DNA of 6,187 bases, taken from the NCBI GenBank assembly GCA_964444375.1, contig CAYUGX010000290.1:1-6187 (forward strand), read 5' to 3'. The position numbers and the translations under genes are program-made. Shown here piece after piece: positions 1 to 6,187 of this stretch; positions within the stretch are counted from its first letter, which is position 1; each line of letters begins with the position of its first letter. The stretch comes from JABHCC01 sp964444375 (GTDB lineage Bacteria > Bacteroidota > Bacteroidia > Bacteroidales > UBA12481). The notes under the pieces are model-generated. The model did not search any database. It was not told the DNA's origin and saw only the letters and a list, made by a program, of their open reading frames with translations.

Positions 1-671
1 CAAGTGAAAGTAAGACATCAATTATTGAAGTGCTTATTCCACATTCAGTTCAAAAGAATACCATCTATCTGCATATGGATGCTGGCGATTCATCCCAGCT
101 GTTACCCTATCCACTCGACATTCTCTTGCTATATCATCTCAGTCAATGGCACCCCCTTTTGATTATCCATGGGGCTGGCTTACATATGAATCATGTCGGC
201 TATCTCATGGTCGGACAATCAGGAGCTGGTAAAAGCACACTGTCAGGTCTGGCCCGTCAGGCAGGAGCCCATGTCATTCAGGACGACCGAATCGTGCTCA
301 GAAAGATCAAAAACAAGTGGTTCATGTTTCCGCTCCACCTGACTGGACAGGAGCTTCCAGAAGGTCGCGCATTAAGCAGGATCTATCGCCTGTTTCATGG
401 TCTGTCAAACCAAAGCATTCCGTATAACGAAATAGATGGAATGAAACACCTGCTCACCCACCTGGTTCAATTTCCGAGTTGGAAGTCACCCTACATTCAT
501 CAGATCGGTTTGCTACATGATCTTGTAAGCAAGTATCCATTTTCGGCCCTGTTTTTCACTCCCGATTACCGTGCTCTAAATTTCCTCAGCCATGTCATCC
601 GAAATCGACCAATTGATCCTGTATCTACTCAGGAATCACTACATCATTCTCTCAAAAGCGAGTGGTTCTAG
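1..671 (+). CDS. HprK-like P-loop serine kinase, 5'-partial (probable RiPP tailoring kinase)
   Basis: This gene is cut by the left edge. The frame is open from base 3, giving 222 visible residues, and relatives are usually near 300 residues, so the GTG at 30 is not a credible start. Seen: a His in LIIHGAGLH (visible residue 56), a Walker A loop GQSGAGKST at about 71-79 (bases 213-239), and an Asp pair QDDR at 94-95. The C-terminal stretch FFTPDY resembles the end of HPr-kinase/PEP-carboxykinase-like proteins. Known: such kinases phosphorylate proteins or peptides, and members in lasso-peptide clusters phosphorylate the precursor or mature peptide. Inferred: a cytoplasmic enzyme acting on a peptide encoded upstream. 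It is the first visible gene of a four-gene same-strand run, and its last 80 bases also encode the start of the next gene. The fold is fairly sure; the substrate is not visible. Confidence 0.8.
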   Translation, partial: SESKTSIIEVLIPHSVQKNTIYLHMDAGDSSQLLPYPLDILLLYHLSQWHPLLIIHGAGLHMNHVGYLMVGQSGAGKSTLSGLARQAGAHVIQDDRIVLRKIKNKWFMFPLHLTGQELPEGRALSRIYRLFHGLSNQSIPYNEIDGMKHLLTHLVQFPSWKSPYIHQIGLLHDLVSKYPFSALFFTPDYRALNFLSHVIRNRPIDPVSTQESLHHSLKSEWF

Positions 672-984
672 CATGATTCCAGCGATTTTTCCAGGGGATA
701 CACTCCAAATCATACCATTGATAAAAGAGCCAGAACCTGGTGACATCTTAGTGGTCATGACTCCAGCTGGGATCATTCTGCACCGTTATATTTCAACAAC
801 CAGTAGTGAACCTAGACAACTGGTGTTGAAAGGTGACCATAATAACCATAGCGATCCGCCAGTTGACAGGCAATTGGCCATTGGGCAAGTCATTGCTACG
901 CGACTCACTATAGCTAGTTTTCTAAGCAGAATCTCCTATCGGATTAAATGGATCACAGCCTTTATCAATGAAAAGATACACTAA
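592..984 (+). CDS. Small S24/S26-family serine peptidase (signal-peptidase-like)
   Basis: This is a 130-residue protein. The nucleophile motif is SGSSMIPAIFPGD, with Ser27-Met28 as the conserved SM pair. It is followed by EPGDILVV, then ILHRYI with His64 where SipW/ER-type signal peptidases carry His instead of the bacterial Lys. KGDHNNHSD (residues 80-88) matches the conserved GD-x-N-x-x-x-D box of the fold. Known: S24/S26 enzymes cut leader or signal peptides, or cleave themselves as in LexA. No DNA-binding domain and no clear transmembrane anchor are present, which argues against both LexA and a classical signal peptidase. Inferred role: leader removal from a modified peptide before export. 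The start is well fixed: an in-frame TAA lies at 577-579, the ATG at 592 is the first start after it, and the next ATG is inside the catalytic motif. It overlaps the kinase gene by 80 bases and the exporter gene by 17. Confidence 0.8.
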   Translation: MSSEIDQLILYLLRNHYIILSKASGSSMIPAIFPGDTLQIIPLIKEPEPGDILVVMTPAGIILHRYISTTSSEPRQLVLKGDHNNHSDPPVDRQLAIGQVIATRLTIASFLSRISYRIKWITAFINEKIH

Positions 985-2434
985 TCGGGCAAAAGTATTG
1001 TTCATCTCATTAATCATTCTGGCTCTATTGACGGGTCTACAAACACCACTTCTGGTCTACTATGCCATTGATAAATGTGAATACTGGAAGATGATGCTTT
1101 TAGTCTTGCTTTTCGGACGATCCTGCATCATATTAAGTCATCGACTGGGGTTGCAACTCAACCAGGAACTGGAGAAAATTGATGTGCAATGTCTGTGGAA
1201 CAATACCAGGCAGCAAACTCTCCTAAGCTTGCGCGAACCTCGTTTTCATGAAGATCTGACACAGATTCAATACCACATGGAACAGCTTAGAGAACTAACT
1301 GCTCGGCAACTACTTCAGGGAATTTCGGCGATAGCCACTACGACAGGCATGTTACTAGTATTGTCAAGTTTACCAGTTGAACTATTCAGGATGGTGCTTG
1401 GAATCGGGTTATGTGAGCTCGTCGGACAGTTCATCAGGTCAAGAAAGGCCCATGTTTTGTCAAAGCTGGCTGCAGCAAAAAACCGCCATTTTGACTACTT
1501 TCTGAAACAGTTCTTCTCTCCTATAATGATGCGGGAATTCAGGGCCAACGGATCAATTGAAGGATTACAAATTCAGGCAACAGCAGCGCTTGGTGAGGTA
1601 CACAAGAATCAGTGGAATCAATATAAATCCGATCTTTTCTGGAAATCAATGACTCGTGTGGTTCAGGCCGGAATGATTTTGGTTACCATCATGTTCAGCA
1701 CAAATCTGTACAATAGTCAAAGTACTTTATTTTTGGGTCTTGCCGGGGTCGGCTATATATTGGGTTTATATAAATTTATCACCGCTGGGATCACCTTGGG
1801 TCAATTCCCTGGGCTACTTTACCAACTATATCAGCACAGTAAATCTATACATCAACATACCCATTCCCAATGCCCGAACTCACTTCCCAATATTATCCCC
1901 TGTACTCCTCTTTCAACAGCATCATGTATTGCACTCACTGGAGCCAATGGATCAGGGAAGTCAACTTGGGTCCTTAACCATATCGACCAACTCAACAACG
2001 ACCACAATACTCATGAATTGGGTGTTCTGTATCAAGGCTTTGGGTTGCTTCAATCCACCATTCGACAAAACTTATTGTTGTATCAAACTAATGCCCCCAC
2101 CAAGATCAGGATTTGGAAAGCGCTACACCGTTCAGGCTTCGATCACGTGATCCGGAACAACAGGTGGTCACTGGAAACAGAAATTGGTGAAGAATTCGGT
2201 TCGGGGCGTGGGATCAGTATGGGAGAATGGCAAAAGCTGGCTCTAGCCCGAGCCTTTCTGAATGGCAAGAAAACCATGATTCTAGACGAACCCGAATCCC
2301 ATCTTGACCAAGCCGCTCTAAATCATTTGCAATTATCTATTCAGGAGTGTCTAACATCGGGAATACGGATAATACTAATCACTCATTCTCCTCAATTGAT
2401 AAAACTCGCCAATCATGTTATCCACTTTCCGTGA
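968..2434 (+). CDS. ABC exporter, fused transmembrane and ATP-binding domains (compact)
   Basis: A 488-residue half-transporter, predicted to work as a homodimer in the inner membrane and export a peptide product. Residues 1 to about 290 hold roughly six hydrophobic segments, with a coupling-type stretch REFRANGS between the middle and last pairs. The ATPase domain shows Walker A GANGSGKST (325-333), Q-loop Gln356, a signature motif SMGEWQ (417-422) in place of SGGQ, Walker B ending MILDEP with Asp440 and Glu441, and H-loop His473. All catalytic residues are present. It is about 90 residues shorter than typical ABCB-type exporters (near 580). Much of the loss is before Walker A, where the usual A-loop region is not recognisable, and between Walker A and the signature. 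No peptidase C39 domain is fused, so leader cleavage would need the adjacent S26 protease. The ATG at 968 is the first start after an in-frame TAA at 923-925 and overlaps the peptidase gene. Confidence 0.92.
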   Translation: MKRYTNRAKVLFISLIILALLTGLQTPLLVYYAIDKCEYWKMMLLVLLFGRSCIILSHRLGLQLNQELEKIDVQCLWNNTRQQTLLSLREPRFHEDLTQIQYHMEQLRELTARQLLQGISAIATTTGMLLVLSSLPVELFRMVLGIGLCELVGQFIRSRKAHVLSKLAAAKNRHFDYFLKQFFSPIMMREFRANGSIEGLQIQATAALGEVHKNQWNQYKSDLFWKSMTRVVQAGMILVTIMFSTNLYNSQSTLFLGLAGVGYILGLYKFITAGITLGQFPGLLYQLYQHSKSIHQHTHSQCPNSLPNIIPCTPLSTASCIALTGANGSGKSTWVLNHIDQLNNDHNTHELGVLYQGFGLLQSTIRQNLLLYQTNAPTKIRIWKALHRSGFDHVIRNNRWSLETEIGEEFGSGRGISMGEWQKLALARAFLNGKKTMILDEPESHLDQAALNHLQLSIQECLTSGIRIILITHSPQLIKLANHVIHFP

Positions 2435-3509
2435 AACCAGTCTCCAATTGTTTGAGAATTATTTATCCGGCATGAGGAATAGATTGTCATCCTACCTTCC
2501 TTCCAGCCAAGTCGTTGCCTTTATGAAGTGGAGCCAGACCAAGGGTATATTTTCACAATTGCACTATTTGCTCGTTGATCAAATCTCAGAATCGTCAATA
2601 TCTGATGACTGTTATGGTCAACTTTCGAGTGCTTCTGCACAGGCAAGCATCCGCAACCAGGTAATCCTAAGCCTGTTTTATGACATTCAGAAACATTTCA
2701 CTGGTCAACAGATCCAAATGTCGCCCATCAAAGGAGTTTGGTTGCTTGAAAATGTTTATCCAGGTGCATATCCGAGAACCACTAGTGACCTTGATTTGCT
2801 TGTTAATTCATCAGCCTTGTCTGAAGCTCAAAACTGGAGCCGCGCGAATGGCTTTACTCAAGATCCCCATCGTTCATGGTTTGACCGCCACCTGGTAAAT
2901 CAGGCAGGTCATCACATCAAGCCTTACCGACTGAATGGTTTATCCATTGAATGGCATTGGACAATCGAAACCAATCAACGAGCTGCAGATCAGCCAATAG
3001 TTGGAGAGTTGAGTGATTTAGATCATTTTTGGATCATTGCCAGGCACCTTATAAGACATTGGCAACATGACGATTGCCAGATCAAATGGATCTTCGACCT
3101 GTTGATTTTACTTCCACAAATTGAAAAGTACTTGCATAGTAAACGGAGCAAAAAGAAACCGAATGGGTGGAATACCAGTACTGAACGAATATATCAGCTT
3201 CTCAATCAGCGAGGAGAAATTAGAGGAAGCCAGGTAGAAACAAAGAATTGGTGGACAGAATTCCATCAGGTGATTGACCTGAACCGGCACAAATCATCAG
3301 TATTTTACAAATTCAATCAAATGGGTCTTACAAGCAGATTATGCTGGGTATTGGGAGCTCTCTTCCCCTACCCAGCCTATTTTCAGGCTAGCTCGAACCG
3401 GCCAAAACAGCCCTATCTATTTTCACTTCTTGTTCGCTGGCTAAAGCTGGTAAATCGATATGCCCTACTTCCCTTTGGCCGCTTCATAATAGGTAAGGGC
3501 TTCAGGTAG
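2415..3509 (+). CDS. Nucleotidyltransferase family protein (PF14907-like)
   Basis: A 364-residue protein of the Pol-beta-type nucleotidyltransferase superfamily. Seen: SPIKGVWLL with Lys106-Gly107, then PRTTSDLDLLV with Arg121 and metal-binding Asp125 and Asp127, then IEWHWTIE with His181, the x-x-HW motif typical of PF14907. A helical stretch with ARHLIRHW and IFDLLILLP follows, also usual for the family. Residues about 240-285 are basic and look like a loop or linker. Known: PF14907 proteins recur in lasso-peptide and other RiPP clusters together with HprK-like kinases, where one has been linked to further modification of a phosphorylated peptide. Inferred: it transfers a nucleotide or sugar to the product of this operon. 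The ATG at 2415 is the first start after an in-frame TAA at 2400-2402, and it overlaps the exporter gene by 20 bases. Its 3' end overlaps the convergent metalloprotease gene by 45 bases. An antitoxin or antibiotic-resistance transferase is less likely given length and neighbours. Confidence 0.85.
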   Translation: MLSTFRETSLQLFENYLSGMRNRLSSYLPSSQVVAFMKWSQTKGIFSQLHYLLVDQISESSISDDCYGQLSSASAQASIRNQVILSLFYDIQKHFTGQQIQMSPIKGVWLLENVYPGAYPRTTSDLDLLVNSSALSEAQNWSRANGFTQDPHRSWFDRHLVNQAGHHIKPYRLNGLSIEWHWTIETNQRAADQPIVGELSDLDHFWIIARHLIRHWQHDDCQIKWIFDLLILLPQIEKYLHSKRSKKKPNGWNTSTERIYQLLNQRGEIRGSQVETKNWWTEFHQVIDLNRHKSSVFYKFNQMGLTSRLCWVLGALFPYPAYFQASSNRPKQPYLFSLLVRWLKLVNRYALLPFGRFIIGKGFR

Positions 3510-4277
3510 GTTGACTTTCATGTCGGCAATCCGGGTATCATCCAAAGGATGTGTGCTGAGCCATTCTGGAATGGCTTGCTTATTCTGAGCCGCCATCCTC
3601 TCCCAGAAAGCAATTGCTCCATTGGGATCATAACCACCCATGGCCATGAATATCAGTCCCAGTCGATCGGCTTCACGCTCATGCATGCGGCTGAATGGTA
3701 GCATGACTCCAAGCTGTGAACCAATACCGAAGGCAAGTAAAAATAGCTGTTGCGTTTGCTCTGGTTCTTCCTCAATGGCTTTGGAAAGGGCCATTACACC
3801 AAATTGAGCCGCTAATTGCTGTGACATCCGTTCGTTACCATGACGAGCAATAGCATGAGCAATTTCATGACCCATTACAACGGCCATCCCATTTTCATCC
3901 TTGGTGAGGGGTAGTATACCTTCGTAAAAAACAATCTTTCCTCCTGGCATGCACCAGGCATTGGGTGTTTTGTCCTTAACCAGATTAAACTCCCATTTGT
4001 AGTGTGCCATTTGATTCTCTGCACCAGACTGAACCATGAAACTTGTCACTGCTGATGAGACCTTAGTTCCTACACGCTTAAGCATTACTTTTGCCCCATT
4101 GTTCTGACTTACCGGGTTCTCTTTCATGAACTTGCTGTAATTCGTAAAACCCATCTGGACCATCGTAGCTGTTGGCAACAGATTCATTTGTTTGCGGTTA
4201 GTGATGGGTACCGTGGCGCAGGCCTGCAGCAGCAGAAACAAGCCTACACAAAGAAACAGATGACGAATAGTTTTCAT
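3465..4277 (-). CDS. M48 family zinc metalloprotease, lipoprotein
   Basis: A complete 270-residue protein, normal for short LoiP/BepA-like M48 peptidases without TPRs. It starts with a signal peptide MKTIRHLFLC and lipobox LLLQAC, with Cys20 as the predicted lipidation site, so it should be exported and membrane-anchored. CATVPITNRKQ after the cysteine is typical of such proteins. The zinc site is HEIAH (His137, Glu138, His141) with a third ligand Glu202 in HEREAD; STHPLDDTRI near the C terminus is a further family motif. Known: this family degrades or assists folding of damaged envelope proteins. The ATG at 4275-4277 is preferred to an in-frame ATG 57 bases upstream because it gives a clean lipoprotein signal; the longer form would add a charged segment in front. 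The gene converges on the nucleotidyltransferase gene and is divergent from the cytochrome gene. Nothing ties it to the upstream operon except position. Confidence 0.95.
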   Translation of the reverse strand: MKTIRHLFLCVGLFLLLQACATVPITNRKQMNLLPTATMVQMGFTNYSKFMKENPVSQNNGAKVMLKRVGTKVSSAVTSFMVQSGAENQMAHYKWEFNLVKDKTPNAWCMPGGKIVFYEGILPLTKDENGMAVVMGHEIAHAIARHGNERMSQQLAAQFGVMALSKAIEEEPEQTQQLFLLAFGIGSQLGVMLPFSRMHEREADRLGLIFMAMGGYDPNGAIAFWERMAAQNKQAIPEWLSTHPLDDTRIADMKVNLPEALTYYEAAKGK

Positions 4278-4414
4278 GGATTTGGGTTTTAAATCACGAT
4301 AACAAAATATGAAAAATTTGACGATTCTGGACATTTAGAGACTATCTAAATAACTTCCATCCAGGCTTTCGACATGCTTATTTTCGTTATTTTGGCTCAT
4401 TAAAGTGAAGTACA
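4278..4414. promoter_or_regulatory. Divergent intergenic region, presumed promoters of the metalloprotease and cytochrome genes
   Basis: These 137 bases separate two divergently transcribed genes and so should hold both promoters. The sequence is AT-rich. TTATTTTG at 4387-4394 on the + strand is one mismatch from the Bacteroidota -7 element TAnnTTTG and lies about 20 bases before the cytochrome ATG. The same 7-mer TATTTTG occurs on the - strand at 4303-4309, about 25 bases before the metalloprotease start. No convincing -33 TTTG partner is seen for either, and no Shine-Dalgarno sequence precedes either ATG. Presence of promoters here follows from gene layout; the exact elements are guesses. 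Confidence 0.3.
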
Positions 4415-6187
4415 ATGAGAAAGTGGGTTTTCTTTTTTCCTGTCCCGGTGGTGATTATCCTAATCGCTTTATTATCAAACTGCAAGGCCGACAAATCAAG
4501 TGAAATGTATGCAGGTTCAGCCAGTTGTATCGAATGCCATGAGCGCTTCTACAAACTCTGGGCACCTTCACATCATGGATTAGCCATGCAAGGAGTAGAT
4601 TCTACTTTCATCGTCGATGAATTGAACTTTGATCAGGCCTCAGCTGAAATACAAGGATATACCTTTACCGCGCTTGTACGGAATGACTCACTGGTGATGG
4701 TTGAAGAAAATGAAGAGACCAGCCGGGAATATCCGGTGCTTCACGCACTTGGTGGAAAATACATTTATTACTTTCTAACTCCTTTTGAAAAGGGCCGGTT
4801 ACAGGTAGTACCGCTGGCCTATGACATCAAAAAAGAAGAATGGTACAATACACCTGCTTCTGCCGTTAGACATTTTGTCGATCCACTGGAAGACGAGGAG
4901 CTCGATTGGCACAATTTTGCCTACACCTTTAATACGAGCTGTCATTCGTGTCACGTTAGCCAACTCGAAAACAATTACAACCACACTACCGATTTGTACA
5001 GGACAACCTGGAAAGAAGCCGGAATCAATTGTGAAACCTGTCACGGGCCCAGTCAGGAGCACGTTGAAGTTTGTCGAAAAGCAAAAGAAGGTGAAGTACC
5101 CGATGATCTGAAGATTATCGTGACCAGTACCTTTACCCACGAACAACACAATTCCTCTTGTGCTCCTTGTCATGCCAAAATGCGCTCACTCACCTTATCA
5201 TATCCCCCGGGAGAACCATTTTACGACCATTTTGATCTGGTCACACTTGAAGATCCAGACTTCTATCCCGACGGCAGGGACCTTGGTGAGAATTACACCA
5301 TGACATCCTGGGAACAAGGTGGATGTGCACAGTCGGGAACTCTAGACTGCATTCATTGCCATACCTCCAGTGGTCGATACCGCTTCGCAAATGAAAATCA
5401 AAATGGAGCCTGTTTACCCTGTCATCAAGACAATGTTGACAATATTTGGGAACATAGTCAGCACCCGGAAGGATCGGATGGGATCAAGTGCATTGCCTGT
5501 CACATGCCCAAAACAACATTTGCCCGCATGGATCGCAGCGATCATTCTATGCGCCCTCCGATGCCGGCAACAACGGTGGCATTTGAATCACCCAATGCCT
5601 GCACTATTTGCCATGATGATCAGGATGCAGCCTGGGCAGATTCCTCGGTAAATCAATGGTTTAGCCAAGATTATCAAACAGAAACACTGGAGAATGGTCG
5701 CTTATTACTCGATGCAAGAACCGGTGAGTGGAAATACCTGGATGAAATTCTGGATGGCCTGTACAACAATCGATTTAATGAGATATTCACAAACTCGTTT
5801 ATCCGTCTCCTAGCCACTCTGGAAAATGATGCTAAATGGCCGGCTATTTTAGTACATGTCAACAACCCCTCACCACTGGTGAGGGCATCAGCAATTAATC
5901 TCATTGGTCAGATACCCGCTGCTGAAACCAAAAACATACTCATTCAAGCCAGCCGAGATCAGTACCGGGTGGTTAGAAGAGCAGTGGCCAGCAGTGTTGC
6001 AAACTTTCCACAAGGCGCCTTTTCTCCAGGTGAGATGGAGAGACTGCAACCCATTATGGATGCCTATGAAGAAGCTTTCCTCGCTCGTCCGGATGACTGG
6101 GCGGCACACTACAATTTGGGTAACTATTACCAGAACCAACAACGGCTTGAAGAAGCGATTGCTGCCTACGATAAAGCACTGCAATTG
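4415..6187 (+). CDS. Octahaem c-type cytochrome lipoprotein with HEAT and TPR region, 3'-partial
   Basis: The frame is open for 591 codons from the ATG at 4415 to the right edge with no stop, so the gene is truncated by the window. Seen: a signal peptide with lipobox LLSNC (Cys23), then eight haem-binding CxxCH motifs starting at residues 38 (CIECH), 176 (CHSCH), 206 (CETCH), 249 (CAPCH), 312 (CIHCH), 333 (CLPCH), 359 (CIACH) and 396 (CTICH). YAGSASCIECH, NCETCHGPS, FYPDGRD, DHSMRPPMP and PNACTICH resemble the cytochrome c554-like plus TPR family common in Bacteroidota and Planctomycetota. A HEAT-like helical region spans about 461-535 and a TPR begins near 558, running to the edge. Known members are about 700 residues or more; more TPRs are expected. 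It would be matured outside the cytoplasm by the cytochrome c system and anchored by lipid. Its electron donor, acceptor and any catalytic activity cannot be read from this sequence. Confidence 0.95.
   Translation, partial: MRKWVFFFPVPVVIILIALLSNCKADKSSEMYAGSASCIECHERFYKLWAPSHHGLAMQGVDSTFIVDELNFDQASAEIQGYTFTALVRNDSLVMVEENEETSREYPVLHALGGKYIYYFLTPFEKGRLQVVPLAYDIKKEEWYNTPASAVRHFVDPLEDEELDWHNFAYTFNTSCHSCHVSQLENNYNHTTDLYRTTWKEAGINCETCHGPSQEHVEVCRKAKEGEVPDDLKIIVTSTFTHEQHNSSCAPCHAKMRSLTLSYPPGEPFYDHFDLVTLEDPDFYPDGRDLGENYTMTSWEQGGCAQSGTLDCIHCHTSSGRYRFANENQNGACLPCHQDNVDNIWEHSQHPEGSDGIKCIACHMPKTTFARMDRSDHSMRPPMPATTVAFESPNACTICHDDQDAAWADSSVNQWFSQDYQTETLENGRLLLDARTGEWKYLDEILDGLYNNRFNEIFTNSFIRLLATLENDAKWPAILVHVNNPSPLVRASAINLIGQIPAAETKNILIQASRDQYRVVRRAVASSVANFPQGAFSPGEMERLQPIMDAYEEAFLARPDDWAAHYNLGNYYQNQQRLEEAIAAYDKALQL

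Noticed and set aside
30..671. GTG at 30 as the start of the kinase gene
   Set aside because: The frame stays open to base 3, and the family has a longer N-terminal part before the P-loop, so the gene very probably begins outside the window.
1..671. Classical HPr kinase/phosphorylase of carbon regulation
   Set aside because: The P-loop and spacing fit the HprK-like kinases of peptide clusters better, the neighbours are a protease, exporter and nucleotidyltransferase, and no HPr or PTS gene is nearby.
592..984. LexA or phage-type S24 repressor
   Set aside because: There is no helix-turn-helix domain; the protein starts only 26 residues before the catalytic Ser, and the His in HR is unlike the Lys of LexA.
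1740..2150. 136-codon + strand open frame inside the exporter gene
   Set aside because: It is in another frame of a gene with intact ABC motifs, and its translation shows no recognisable domain.
2680..3290. Short open frames at 2680-2898 (+) and 3108-3290 (-)
   Set aside because: Both lie wholly inside the nucleotidyltransferase gene in other frames and show no motif or signal.
1..3509. A RiPP precursor peptide gene within the operon
   Set aside because: The four genes overlap without any intergenic space, and no short internal frame has a leader/core appearance; a precursor would have to lie upstream.
4278..4334. Longer metalloprotease start at 4334
   Set aside because: It would put about 19 residues, including an RDLKPKS stretch, in front of a complete lipoprotein signal peptide.
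4799..5173. 124-codon antisense open frame
   Set aside because: It is antisense to the cytochrome frame, which carries CxxCH motifs throughout this stretch; the frame is a by-product of that coding sequence.
4821..5651. + strand open frames at 4821-5111 and 5370-5651
   Set aside because: They are alternative frames of the cytochrome gene, whose correct frame is continuous from 4415 to the window end.
5674..6184. Antisense open frames at 5674-5904 and 5888-6184
   Set aside because: They lie opposite the HEAT/TPR part of the cytochrome gene and have no independent features.

Overview
The window looks like part of a Bacteroidota chromosome. The support is moderate: mid-range G+C, no clear Shine-Dalgarno sequence before the starts examined, two lipoprotein signal peptides of the kind common in that phylum, and a large lipoprotein multiheme cytochrome with HEAT and TPR repeats. 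No rRNA, tRNA, CRISPR array, insertion sequence or clear terminator is visible.

Left part (1-3509, + strand): four genes with no intergenic DNA, each start lying inside the previous gene. They encode (1) an HPr-kinase/PEP-carboxykinase-like P-loop kinase, whose 5' end lies outside the window; (2) a small S24/S26-type serine protease with a Ser/His arrangement; (3) a compact fused ABC exporter; and (4) a PF14907-type nucleotidyltransferase. The combination of HprK-like kinase, nucleotidyltransferase, small S26-like protease and ABC exporter is known from RiPP loci, notably lasso-peptide clusters. The best reading is the tailoring, processing and export half of a peptide natural-product operon. 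The precursor, any recognition protein (PqqD-like) and any cyclase would lie upstream, off the window. None is seen here, so the RiPP assignment is an inference.

Middle (3465-4277, - strand): a complete M48 zinc-metalloprotease lipoprotein, converging on the operon and overlapping the nucleotidyltransferase gene tail-to-tail by 45 bases. This looks like the boundary between the accessory operon and ordinary genome.

Right part (4415-6187, + strand, runs off the end): an open frame of 591 codons without a stop. It encodes a lipoprotein cytochrome with eight CxxCH haem-binding motifs, followed by a HEAT-like region and the start of TPRs. It is divergent from the M48 gene across a 137-base intergenic region that should hold both promoters.
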